Shown: positions 12,865 to 23,436 of the stretch, in pieces
Layout: the number at the start of each line of letters is the position of its first letter
Position numbering within the stretch: position 1 is the stretch's first letter
NCBI GenBank assembly: GCA_009761415.1
Contig: QUOL01000001.1
Coordinates: 248,001-312,000 of the forward strand
DNA from: Sarcomyxa edulis
Lineage: Eukaryota > Basidiomycota > Agaricomycetes > Agaricales > Mycenaceae
Length of the DNA stretch: 64,000 nucleotides
Reading direction: 5' to 3'
Program-made: the position numbers and the translations under genes
Notes under the pieces: generated by a model
Databases searched by the model: none
What the model saw: only the letters and a program-made list of their open reading frames with translations
What the model was told of the DNA's origin: nothing

Positions 12865-14471
12865 ATGACTACACTCACTATCCCGGCGCATTTGATCGCG
12901 TCCTATAATGGAGATCAGGTAGCGAAGATTATGTCCACCATCCTTGCTGTTCTCTTTCTTTGGGAATGGCTCATCACGCTGGACGTTGAGGTGAGCGATT
13001 TGAGTCCTTCATCGGCGAGCTTTTGACAAACAACCACTTCTTGTAGGTCGAATATTTCTGGTCCTGCAAATGGGGGACTTCCCAAGTGCTGTTTCTTATT
13101 GTCAGAAAGTTTTGTCCCCATAAAAGCGATTCCAATTGAGTTTAAACCCTGCAGAACCGATATCTTCCTGCTTGTGTGTTGGTGTATGTGCGAGTTTTCT
13201 GCTCGTCTGCTCGTCGACTGATCTATGTTGCATACGCAGGTTGGATCTGTTGGGTACGATGTTACTCGTTGTAAAATACTCCTAGCTTACCTCTTGGATG
13301 TTTTAGCTTTCATGAGTCCTGATCCTTCGAACGACGTGAGTGCTAGATCAATCTGAAAGCATATTGTCTTACCGAAGTTGTCTCATTTGGATTATCGGAT
13401 TAGTTGTAAGGACTTGGCTCTATCCCCCATCTCTGTGGCTGACATACATGTAGCTGTCGTGATATCATTCGGCTCTCATTTGTTTTACATATAGTAGCCA
13501 TCTCAGTCATACAGGGTGAGCTTTCTCGTCTTGTGTCATGTTCAATACAACGGCTGAGAACGTACCACGACCTCAGCGATGCTCGTCCTCAGAGTGTGTT
13601 ATCTCTTTTCCTACAGTAAACCCGTACAAGGCACCACTATCCTCTGTTTTCTCGCATCCGTCTTGACCTCCTCTTACTTCCTTTACCATGCCACGAAGGA
13701 TCTTCAGATCATCTCGGCGAACTCATCCGTATCTATCCCTCAAGTTATCTCGAAACTTGACCTCCACGTCACCGGCTGTCAAGCAGCTCGCCCCACGAGA
13801 TACTGGAGGATCTTCCTGCCATCGTTGATTCTACATACCTTACTCTACGTCTTGACGGCTTTCCGAGCTTTGAAAAATAGGCAGTTCTTGAAGGACGCCC
13901 CAATTTTGAAACGTCTCCTGAGGGATGGCGGGTTATTTCTTGCCATCGTATTTAGTAAGTCCTCTATATATTCCATCTCAGAACTCGCTAAAATGCTGAT
14001 AATCTCTCGCTAGTATGTGTAACTTTGACCATGATTGGTGCATTCTCGTCAGCGCCGACGGTGAGAATGGTGTACGAAACTGGAACCTTTGGCTAAAACA
14101 GCATTCGTTTTAGCTCAACATTCCCGCAATCTACTCTCCGTATGTCCTTCCAACAATTTGATATTTCTACACCGCATCGACCAAATTCTATTTTCGCTAG
14201 CTTCATGCTGGTCTTTACTTCCATCTCGATCTCTCGCGTCATGTTTAGTATCCAATCTCTAGCTGCGAAGCTCGGTTCAAACGAGGCGTGGATCTTCAAC
14301 AGTCTCGAGCTAAACCGTGTGGGCTGGAAACGCGGATCTCGCGAGGGCGAACTCATCGTGGAAAAGAATATGGATGAAGACAATATCGAAGAGGTACCAG
14401 AGACCGCCCACTTTTTGAGAATGACCAAAGTCGGCATGGAAGACTCTGGTCTTCCTACAAGCTGGAGGTGA
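12865..14471 (+). CDS. DUF6533 multi-pass membrane protein, copy 2
   Basis: Paralog of the gene directly upstream, with the same exon pattern. The first exon from ATG 12865 reads MTTLTIPAHLIASYNGDQ and continues to FLWEWLITLDVE; then VEYFWSCKWGTSQVLFLI and NRYLPACVL, matching the family signature. The largest exon (from about 13579) carries MLVLRVCYLFSYSKPVQGTT, a Cys loop (VTGCQAARPTRYWRIFLPSL) and LILHTLLYVLTAFRALKNRQ. The last exon has the membrane helix TSISISRVMFSIQSLAAKLG and a charged tail ending TSWR at 14471. The closest visible similarity to copy 1 is in the last exon (SISRVMFSIQSLAAKLGSNE against SVSRLMLSIHSLADHLGTED). The function is unknown; a receptor- or transporter-like membrane role is only a guess from topology. 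Confidence 0.75.
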
Positions 14472-14739
14472 GCTCTCTAAATCTCAGATATATAGGCCCA
14501 TGTTCCCGTGGCTGGAACTACTGATATTGCCTCTTTCCCCAGGCACTAGTATGCACTATGCACACATACATGGTTCTCCACGCGCGTTGAACAAAAGTAC
14601 TGCTTTCCTTCGGATCTTCCCAAAGATATATACATGAATTTGAATACAAGCCATGCGAAACAACAGTACAGGTGCAAAGAAAAACGGGAGTAGAAAGCCA
14701 AATCACTAGTAGTGTTTACAATGAAATGAATCAATCAGA

Positions 14740-16643
14740 TCAAGACAAACGATCAATCAACCGCCGTCGTTTCGCGGCTGGGTCGTTTCGACCCTCCGAT
14801 TTCGAGCTGGGATGTGCGCGTGGATCAGAAGACACATTCTGAGACTGGGATGTAAATCCAGAACCTTTCCGCTGTTCATCATGGTGCAACAGAGGATCCG
14901 TCGGGGGTCGACGCACGGTGCTTGAGCCAGTACCAAACTCTGTGCCGTAGGGAAGACGAGGGCCTGCGTTGTTATTGTAGTTTTGATTATACGCGGGTCG
15001 AGAGCTGTTGTATCGAGGTCTAGGCGTGGGTGTATAGTAGTTATTGTTATTGCTGTAGCTGCTGCTGCTGGTGCTGTAGCGCGGATTACGATTACGCGGA
15101 GGTTGAGTAACATCGAGTATAGCCGAATCTAGTTTCCCCGATTCGACGATTTGGCGCAGATGTTCTCGGCGATCCAATGTCTAGAAAAGAGGTTGAGGCC
15201 GTGTGAGATATAGAATGTAACACGCGACAGTACCACTTGATTCAAGGACACTAGAGATTTGAGGATATTTGTGTCGGTGACGGATAGTTGGAGTAAATCA
15301 GCATAAGCGTGCTTGAAGGCATCTCGTATAGCATCTAGCCGCGATGCCGATTTACCAACATCATTCTCTACAATGATGAACACAGAATTTTCAGGATATC
15401 TATATATGACGGTGAAGGGGGGACGGTCCATACCAGGATTAATGAGGCATTGAATAGCGAGACGATCGGATACTTTCTTGTTGATCCAATCAGCCGAATC
15501 CTTCGGAAGTAGCTTGCCTTCAGTGACACTGATGTATGAAGTGGTATATGGGAAATTGGTTCCGTAGTATAACAAGAAATCTTGTAGAAGGACTCCAAGA
15601 GAATGAGTTTGGAGAGGTTGGGTGAAATATTCATCCGGCCGTTCAGATGGATTCAACTGTTAGTTCACAGCCATCAGTATGACCAAGAGAGATAGGACGT
15701 TCAATGACAAACCTGAAGGAAGCTGATGACCATGCAAGTAAGGCCGTAACTGCTCAGGCCCGCATTCGCTGCGTTATTCAAGCCTCGCTGAGACAGGAAT
15801 GCTTTTAGGACCAGGATGAGAGGACGCATGGCAGGCATCTTTGCCAAGTACGAATTAACAACGTCGATCGCCGCGAGACCGTCCACGTTATTGATACCTA
15901 CGTCCACGGAAAAGGCGCCTGAACAACGCTATCAGAAACGACAGGTTTATCCGATCAGAGGACTGTACTGACCAAGATCCGAAACCGTGTCAAACGTGAC
16001 AATAGGAACCCTCGCTCTATGGTTGACTTGGACATCCCATGTAAGCCGTGAATTCTTCAGCATGCCCGAAAGCTGGAACAATATTCTTTTCTTGTCCGTC
16101 GATTCGTTGACTTCAGTAGTGCGAATAACGATATCAATATCTCTACGAATTCCATTAATTGTCAACCTTGCATGCACATTAGAATATTGGCGAAAGCGCG
16201 TACCCATTCGGCCCACACAATCCAGTCGGCGCACTACCAAAAGGCTTGATTTCGCCTTCCGGAAAACGTTTTCTAAGCACCTTCGCGATACAATTGAACA
16301 CTCTGTCACGCGCTGTCTTCTCCGCCTCCGTAGGTAGTATATAGTGCTGGTAGGCAACGATCTCGAAATGCAGCCTAGGCGTGACTCCATTGGTGAGCTA
16401 TACTGCTAAACATGACGAATGAACAGCCAGGACTGACCTCTCATTCACACTGTCATACTTCTTCCGCCCGGCAAGAAATTTCGTCCATGGCGTATAGCAA
16501 TGCTCCTCTTCAGGTCCCTTTGGCGGTGCTGGCGATCTTTTTCTCTTTGGAGGACGTACCCTTGGCGGCCTTTGAGTATCATTTGCCGAACCCGCAGTGG
16601 AGCCTTCGCCGTTTAGGACAGTAGTAGTCGCTTGTCTGTGCAT
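14740..16643 (-). CDS. Non-canonical poly(A) polymerase, Trf4/Cid14/PAPD5 type
   Basis: Nucleotidyltransferase that adds short A-tails to nuclear RNAs to mark them for the exosome (TRAMP complex); in fission yeast, relatives also act in RNA silencing. Exons from ATG 16643: a basic, Pro-rich start (RPPRVRPPKRKRSPAPPKGP), then TPRLHFEIVAYQHYILPTEA and KRFPEGEIKPFGSAPTGL. Splicing across a GT..AG intron gives GPNGDIDIVI, so the GS plus DxD metal motif is complete. The third catalytic Asp fits SVDVGINNVDG near 15905. The helical PAP core follows (MRPLILVLKAFLSQRGLNN, GLSSYGLTCMVISFLQ), then the PAP-associated domain (HSLGVLLQDFLLYYGTNF). The C-terminal tail (about 14740-15100) is Asn/Tyr/Ser/Arg-rich and ends AAKRRRLIDRLS, a likely nuclear localisation signal. 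An upstream in-frame start at 16814 is possible. Confidence 0.88.
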
Positions 16644-17084
16644 CTTGGATGCGATCGCACCTTCGCCAGAGCTATAGTGAAGACGCGCCTGAAACCAAAG
16701 GCGGCGAGGGCTTGTGAATTTGAGTAAATTCAGCGTTGTAAACGAGCCTGGAGGATCTAGACGTCGTCGCGGTAGGAAGCAGGAATAATAGGGATTCCAA
16801 GGAGATGTTCGCAAATTTCTTGAGATGATCGAGCTCGGAGCCAGATCGCTCTAAGGCGGCTGTGTGGCGTATTTGAAGCAGTCCGCTGACTTCCAACCTT
16901 CAACATACCAACCTATAAACCTCAATTACCTGCAAGACAATGACAGACGGAATTCTAGCTCAACACCCTCCTGCAGGCATGCCATCTCAAAATATCTCTT
17001 AGATTCCGAAACTGAAACCATGTTCTAACAGTCAAAGTGGGTGGACGTCGTCTTTCTGTGACCTCGAAGCCCAAGATCCATAAT

Positions 17085-17440
17085 ACGTCGTACGTCTGGA
17101 CTACTCATATAAATGGACCCAGGACAGTCCTCATGTACGACACAGCGAGACTGCACCTCCGGTGAACACCAATACCGCAGAAGAACCGGTAGATTACCCC
17201 AGACCGACCCCTCATGTGGCGGGCGAGGAGAACGTCCATCCTCCTCCCCACAATAACGAAGAGGAGGTCCCCAAGAAAGACAAGAAGCAAGGGAATTCTG
17301 ATAATGAGAAGAAATTGAAGGAATTGGCTCATAGGAAAGCAGATGCGACGAGGCCGACCAGAGACGCGCAAGGCGGGGGTAAGAACTTTGGAGCTGCGGG
17401 GAGGATTGCGCAACCTGCTGGGAAGGGACTGGGTGTCTGA
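17085..17440 (+). CDS. Small charged protein, start uncertain
   Basis: An open frame from about 17085 to TGA 17440 encodes a hydrophilic product with SETAPPVNTNTAEEPVDYPR, an acidic/lysine stretch (EEEVPKKDKKQGNSDNEKKL) and the C terminus KNFGAAGRIAQPAGKGLGV. The ordered, glycine-rich C terminus looks conserved, but I do not recognise the family. There is no ATG in frame at the 5' end, so the start must come from an upstream exon (perhaps near 16938 or 17113) that I could not place. It is divergent from the Trf4-type gene and convergent with eL28. Confidence 0.45.
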
Positions 17441-17696
17441 GCCATACTGCGAAAGGAAAAGAGACAAAGAAAGAGAAGTATCCCAACTTGTACTTACTAT
17501 AATCCACCCGAAGTCGACAGGAGTCGGGAATCACTTTGACGCCAATCCTTATATCTTGAAGTTTGCCGGGTCCACTTCCATGTAATAACCCTGTGTTTGT
17601 AGCAATGGAGACCATACATATATTGCGCCTGGGTTTGTGTGCATAGACAACATCATACGTGACGAGAAGAAAAGAAATGCAAAGCGACAGCAACGA

Positions 17697-18743
17697 TCAG
17701 AGTGCCTCTTCCGATGCAACCTTAGCCTTCTTCCCTCTTGGCTTCTTCGTTGGTGTAGGCTTGGGCTCCTTGTGGGAAGCAAGGAGGGCGGAGACGCGGG
17801 CAAGGGTGGCCTGTTCGAGGAACGGTGTGTCAGTATCGCGTTCGATAAAGCCTTGAGGAGAGAAGAGAGATAGCACAAGTGAAGAAAACAAAGAGAAGAG
17901 AGAATATTGAAATGTTAGCGCCAAAGAGTCGGAATCCTCCGCGAAGAGCAACGAACGGGGCCCGATAGCGACATGGCGAGGTAACCACCAGAGTTTGATC
18001 GACTCTGGCGGAGGGAGTTGATATTGCAAACATGTCCACGCCCAACTTTCATCCGCCTTTCGGCGTGTCCAGCGGGTTCTAACGAGAGTGCGTCGAGGGA
18101 TATTCCAAACAGGAATGGAGATACCCTTCATATAGAACGAGAATAGAATAGGAAAAAAAGAGAAACACGAAGAAACGAAGAAAGATAGAGCGAGAATGAT
18201 GAGAGCAAGGTACTCACAGTCCTGAGATCGGGGCGGTAACCTCTCTTTGCGTGCGAAGCTGCGATTCCGAGAGCGCGACGGCTTCCGGATCGGGGACGGA
18301 CGGTGGAGGTAGCTGAAGCCTTGGAGACGTGTGTGTGGGCTGCCTTGGTCTTGCGGGTGACGATCTGGATTCCAGCGGGAGAGTCGGCGACGTGGATGGT
18401 CTGTAATGGATGTAACAAAGTCAGAATAACGCGCAAAATACGTCAGATAGAAAGTATTGTTCCGTACCTTGGTGTTGGCCAATCCAGAGTATTTGTGGGA
18501 ATGGAGGTTACGGAGGTTGCCCTACCGAGACCATTGTACTATCAGCACCCATATCCAGCCCTGATGCCCGTATAACGTTTGACTCACGGGCTCCTTGGAG
18601 AAGATAGGACCTTCGGGGACTCGCTTCACGATGAAGGAGTTGTTTTTCTGTAAAAATGGGAGTTTTAGAACGCGAAAAAAGAGGGAAAAGAGAGGTAGAT
18701 AGTCACTGACACGGAGAAGGAGCCATTGTAGGTCGGAGGACAT
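17697..18743 (-). CDS. 60S ribosomal protein eL28
   Basis: Five exons give 147 residues. Exon 1 is MSSDLQWLLLR (18711-18743); then KNNSFIVKRVPEGPIFSKEP; GNLRNLHSHKYSGLANTK; a 61-codon exon from TIHVADSPAGIQIVTRK to KRGYRPDLRT; and the last exon ATLARVSALLASHKEP to the lysine-rich tail ending VASEEAL. This matches the animal and fungal eL28 pattern (LQWxxxRNxxSFxxKR near the start, YRPDLR plus AxxRxSAxL near the end). Saccharomyces lacks eL28, whereas mushrooms keep it. The first three introns are short, as usual here. The last one, 17811-18217, is about 407 bases and is discussed separately. The acceptor was set at ctcgaacag before gcc because only this keeps the family C terminus in frame. 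Confidence 0.93.
17920..18120 (-). ncRNA. Candidate intronic structured RNA (snoRNA-like) inside eL28
   Basis: Within the 407-base last intron of eL28, the segment around 17920-18120 is GC-richer than the pyrimidine-rich flanks. On the minus strand it contains a perfect 9-pair hairpin (CCGCCAGAG, 9-base loop, CTCTGGTGG; near 17980-18015) and a second stem CACGCC/GGCGTG (near 18035-18070). ACA occurs a short distance after the second structure (near 17910-17920), as in H/ACA snoRNAs. No C/D boxes were found. Ribosomal protein introns often host snoRNAs. A clean two-hairpin H/ACA fold was not proven; the segment is also an open frame of about 65 codons, so an alternative exon is the rival reading. 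Confidence 0.25.
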
Positions 18744-19416
18744 GGTGAAGAAGTTCTTGAGGGTATTGGAGGCTGCTCTTTAAATGAGAGGCTAATCCGT
18801 AGAGCTGGTATTTCTTCGCACGGTCCACTGTACAGTTCCAACTTGACCGTGTAGCCAAATTTGGAACCAGACTCATCCCAGCCTCCTTCCTAATCCAGAA
18901 TCAACACAACTCCTCCTCGACCTCCTTTTTTCCATCCAACATCATCGCATCACTTCATTCACCACTCTATCCATCGATGTCAGCTATCTATACAGTACTA
19001 TAGGCGTTCTTCACACATCAATACGATCCATTTCGAAAGTGTTTCAAAATTCGAGGAAATCGGTGCTACTTGGATATCCTTCTGCGGTGGTTTCTATAAA
19101 TGCTATAGTATCGTATCCCCTCCTGCTCTTGGACCAGATACTCCTGTTCTTGATCGTTCCCCGTTCTCCAGCAGCATCTCCAGCGGCAACACAGCCCACG
19201 TTTTTAGCGCTTACACGTTCCATCTCAATGCCGTCTAGATCGCACCTTCAGCGCTCATACCTACTATGGCCATTGTAAATCATTCACCATCGCAATACCC
19301 TCGTCACAATGACACCACAATGGCATTGCACTTTGCACCACGCACGTACGCCGCCATATCACGATTGTAGTTTCTGAGACATTGTACGTCATCACGTTGA
19401 CACTGCCAGCTCCGCC
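18744..19416. other. Intergenic region upstream of eL28
   Basis: Divergent promoter region between eL28 and the next plus-strand gene. A frame at about 19010-19236 looks coding-like (reads SPPALGPDTPVLDRSPFSSS) but has no convincing start and no known relative. Nothing else is seen. Confidence 0.35.
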
Positions 19417-19521
19417 ATGAACTCCTTCTGGTGGTTAACCAAGTCAGCGCTTCTCGGTTTCCGTGCTACAGTAACGGAGGGCGTCAAACGTGCAACCGCG
19501 GAAGAGCGTCGGGCGGACTAG
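19417..19521 (+). CDS. Short upstream ORF, 34 residues
   Basis: ATG 19417 sits in a good context (CCGCCATGA) and opens a 34-codon frame reading MNSFWWLTKSALLGF and then a charged helix-like segment ending AEERRAD, with a stop at 19519-19521. It ends 166 bases before the ATG of the next gene on the same strand. It may be a uORF in that gene's leader or a tiny membrane-associated protein of its own. No family is recognised. Confidence 0.35.
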   Translation: MNSFWWLTKSALLGFRATVTEGVKRATAEERRAD

Positions 19522-19687
19522 CGAAGTATTTACCGATTTGGTCACACTCAGCCCCGTTGCCGAGGTGTCACCCGGTCAGACCACCTCTTATCTTTCCCAT
19601 TTTGTTGTTCGTCGCTTCTTGTTCTTTAACCACAATCTGCTATATCATCTTTGTTCTCCCTCTCGCACTTGCATTATCTCTGCTCGA

Positions 19688-20441
19688 ATGTCTTCCTACA
19701 TCCTCGCATCTGCTCAGTTCTTCTCAAAGTCCAAACTCGAGTCCCCGTCCACGTCATCTCTCACTCCTTCTGACTCGACCGATAAGCAGCCTTCTACTGA
19801 GATAGGGAAAGACTCCCTATCAACCACGTCTCCCATCCTAACCGAACTCAACGCGAAAGACGTTCGTGCATTTGAGCACGACAGACAGCGCACGAAGAAG
19901 GCTGCGGACGTTGTCAAGATGAAGCAACGCAAGCAATCTGCGAGGCAAGGAGGATGGACGCGGTCAATCTACGCTGCCAAGGGGCACATCAATGGAGGTT
20001 TTCCTTCTGAGAAGGATAAACACCCGAGGATCGAAGAGGTGGAGAGTGTCGACGGGTTGGCTGACAGCCGAGGAGAGTACCCAGAGGTCGAGCGTCGTCA
20101 CCAGAGTGGGCCGGGCCTACCCACGCACGAAGTGAAACTCTCGGACCTGCTTACTTCCCGAAAACCTCGCAAGGTCAAAGGTGCGACTTCTCTTTTTCCC
20201 TCCTTATCTGTCGGAAGTTGACTCATGATGATGTTATTTCCCCGCATCATTAGAAGGTGATTTTGAAGTTATACCCCACGTTCGGTCGGTCATTGTTCTG
20301 GACGATTTCACCAGTCAGGACTTGGTGATTGACGAGCCTTGGGAACATGTCTACGGAGAGAGTGACGAGGAGAGCCAAGACGGCGATCACGCCGCGTTCA
20401 AGACCCCGACCTATGCAAACATTCTCTCGCTCAACAAATAA
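19688..20441 (+). CDS. Unknown charged protein, 226 residues
   Basis: Two exons, 19688-20180 and 20254-20441, joined by a 73-base GT..AG intron; the frame closes exactly. The N terminus (MSSYILASAQFFSKSKLESP) is followed by a Ser/Thr-rich stretch, then a basic helical segment (RAFEHDRQRTKKAADVVKMK) and GGWTRSIYAAKGHINGGF. The second exon encodes EGDFEVIPHVRSVIVLDDF and an acidic region ending TPTYANILSLNK. The last ten residues look like a short conserved tail motif. There is no signal peptide and no membrane segment. I do not recognise the family; a soluble, probably disordered protein is inferred. Confidence 0.65.
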
Positions 20442-21539
20442 TTTATCTCGTATATATCCATAATCACAGTAACGACTATTCACGCGTCTTGCCCACCATA
20501 TTCGACCTCTTCTCGATCTCATATATTGGACCATTATAACACCTAAACAATTCGGCCTTTCTGTACATCTATATCACCTTACTACTTTCTTCTAGGGGCG
20601 GGACGCTGTGGAAGTTGGGTAGACACTTTGTATCATATGACTATGCTACGTACGCGTTATTTTGGAACGCTTTATGATCTTGGATTAATATCATGTTCTA
20701 TGTGTATCAAGCAAATCTAAGTTACTCAGAATTGCTCTCGACCGCGACGACGAACGTGTTACCCATTCCATTTTCTTAGCAGAGCTCAGAGAAAGTCTCC
20801 AGTGCTCACAAACTCATACTCCAAATTGATTTGTGTAGTTATATACTCCGGTCCCTCCTAGGGAAGTTTCTGTATGAAAGGAAGACATGCGTATTGACAA
20901 AGTAACATAACTGCTCCTTCGCTCTCTCTTTCTCTGCATCCGAGTCAATAGGGTCTTGGAAGGTACGTTTCATATGTTGTTCAGGCAATCTTTGTGCCCT
21001 ACGGAACGATACTGTAGAAAGTTTCCAATGTTAGTCGCTGAAGTCACGGTGAGTCCTGGTGCACGGTGGCTGTCCAGACGTCCATGGCCGGGGCAAAGTC
21101 ATTGACCACGAGTCGAAATACGTGCAAACGACGGTACCGCTTAGACCGCCATGATCGGATGTACAACTTTCTCAAAAATTCCTCGTCGACCAGTGGCTAG
21201 GGCTACAGCCTGAAAAAGGACGAAGTGGGGATATGAATGTTCAACTTTTTGATATCGTGAATCCACCATATGCATGTCCTTACCGGGGATCCTATACACC
21301 AAATCTGATTATCGTATCGTGTCACGCGTCTGGATACTCCTGTTGGTCTCTGGCGTCTGTCTTGTCCACCTTGTACAAGACGAAAATGTCGTTAAAATAT
21401 CGACCAAAAGAATTGATGCGCGGCTTCAGATGAACGATCGATAAAACTTGACCATCGACCCAGATGTTTTTCTGATGGTGGACGTTCATCGCTGGGACAA
21501 CTTTTCGAATCTATCGTCGATATCGTTATGCGTCTCTAT
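20442..21539. other. Intergenic, 1.1 kb
   Basis: Nothing recognisable; stop codons are frequent in all frames and composition is mixed. It probably holds the 3' end of the 226-residue protein gene and promoter sequence. Confidence 0.4.
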
Positions 21540-23436
21540 TGGATGAGATATGCTTACCCCTAACTATGACACCAATGGCCGTACGTCCTTCTGCGGCCGG
21601 CCCTACTCAAGACTTACGAGGCCGAGATCTCCCATTCATGCTCTTCCCTATATCATCCTCACGCGCACGGCTTGTCAACAGCCCGAATTTCCAACGGTTC
21701 TCTGCCAATCTCAGCGTCCCCGGGGTCTCCCATGTCAACTCTCTACCTAAATCGATAATCATTCGCTCTGGTAACTCACCAATTCGCGGTCAGGAACCGA
21801 TGAATTTGCTGTATAACCGTGTCTAATCAAATAATCCCTCATGACAATTATTGCAGACCGGAGGGCTAGAATGGCGAATGTCTCGGTGATCCGGGCACCT
21901 GTGGGGAAGAAAGGACCCGCCAGCGTGAATTATCTATGGATTGAATTTTGACTTGTGGATTCGGTAACTTCAGGCTGGGGATTGGCTATCTATTCGCAAT
22001 CCCGGTAAAGAAATACTACCTGAAGACGAACAGACCGTCTGCCATGTCTGAAGCGAGAAATGCATCTACCATCACCGTAAGTGCGTACCCACGTTCCATC
22101 CACTCTCTTTCTCACGTATTCCCAGCAGGTTAGACTACCCATCAAGCGGGAGGTATAATCGACACGCGACAAAACAGACTGTGGGTAAAAGCCTTGACTC
22201 CTTATCGTCGCGTCTAATTCGCTCAACAGTCCCAGACCCGATCGTTCAATCCTCTTTCGACGAGCGCTTAACGCTGCCGCTCGACCTTCCAAGGCAGATC
22301 AAACACCCATCTTCCCGGTCTCTAATGTCCTCCCGTCAAGTTGAAGGAACGTCGTCTTCATCAGTCCGCTCTAGCCACGCACCCACTGAACCCAGTATAT
22401 CGAACCCACGGCCAACAGGAACTGCGTCTCAAGCTATGATGCAATACATACGAACCGCCATCTCTTCTTGCGATTTCTAGACCACCATTCGGCTACTTAT
22501 GCATCATCGTCAATACCGAACCATCTTATAGTGTGGCCACTTCATAGTGATCAGGCGAGTAGCCGCTAATCACTGAAGCTCGATATACTTATCGACGTGG
22601 GCCATCATGATCCTAGAAAAGGACTCTCAAGCCTACATCAAACTCTTGACGCCCTCCCAGATCTTGTCTTTCTCCCGCAACGGTGTGTTCTTGAATGACG
22701 TAGACCCAGACTTACTCGTCATACTCTTACCCTGTCTAGGTCCTTGATGGGCCTGTATACCAAATTCTGATCTAGTGGTGACAACATCTAATTCTACGTT
22801 CCAGCCACTAGGTACTTATACCATATTGTGGAGAAGACCGGGGGTGGAGAAAACCGGCGGTATCAAGACTTTCGTTGACAGTTCAAGGTAAATCATTTTC
22901 TCTCGACTGCGCCACAAGCGCGCCTCTGCTGGGATCTCTTGGTATCTTGGTCTTGGTCTATGGTCAGTCGAATGTACGTGTCGGGACCGTCACTAAAGAA
23001 TGCCAGCTCACTTTATTTACCCAGGCCATTCCAGGAGTTACTACAACAACGAGTGTCTGCATTGTCTTGGTTCTCGGCCTCGAAGTCGTTAGCTTTACCC
23101 CGCACTGGTACAGAGGAACCTCAAAGGCTCGTCGTCATTCCTCGTACCCTCGCGCTCTACAATTTCGCAACTCAACAGGTCATACGTCCAAAATCCCAAA
23201 AAGAACCGCAGCACCGACCCTGATCCTGATCCTAGTTCCAGGTAACCCTCAAATCGGACCCTGCCGCCGTACTTACTTGACCCACTCAATTGCAGCACTA
23301 TCTGAGTTACCAAAATAACCTGCCGCTCGGCGCTTTCGAAGTCGAACTCCTTCCCAAAAAAATTCCTCACAGGACGGGTTCTCCCCCTTTCCTTAGGCAT
23401 CTACCGTCGATTCTCGAACCTACCCTCTCCAAATAA
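21540..23436 (+). CDS. Probable multi-exon gene(s), structure unresolved
   Basis: Several plus-strand frames look coding and are bounded by plausible splice sites, but I could not assemble one model. The best evidence is at the 3' end. A frame near 22960-23170 reads SALSWFSASKSLALPRTGTE and then RLVVIPRTLALYNFATQQ. After one or two introns, the exon 23296-23436 reads HYLSYQNNLPLGAFEVELLP and ends PSILEPTLSK with TAA at 23434-23436. Upstream, 22580-22680 reads LIDVGHHDPRKGLSSLHQTL, and 22054-22480 contains a Ser/Pro-rich frame ending YIRTAISSCDF. The 5' part may be a separate gene. I do not recognise the product. Confidence 0.35.

Noticed and set aside
17025..17693. 222-codon minus-strand open frame
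   Set aside because: It overlaps the small charged plus-strand gene and the 3' end of eL28; the plus-strand reading has a better C terminus and codon pattern.
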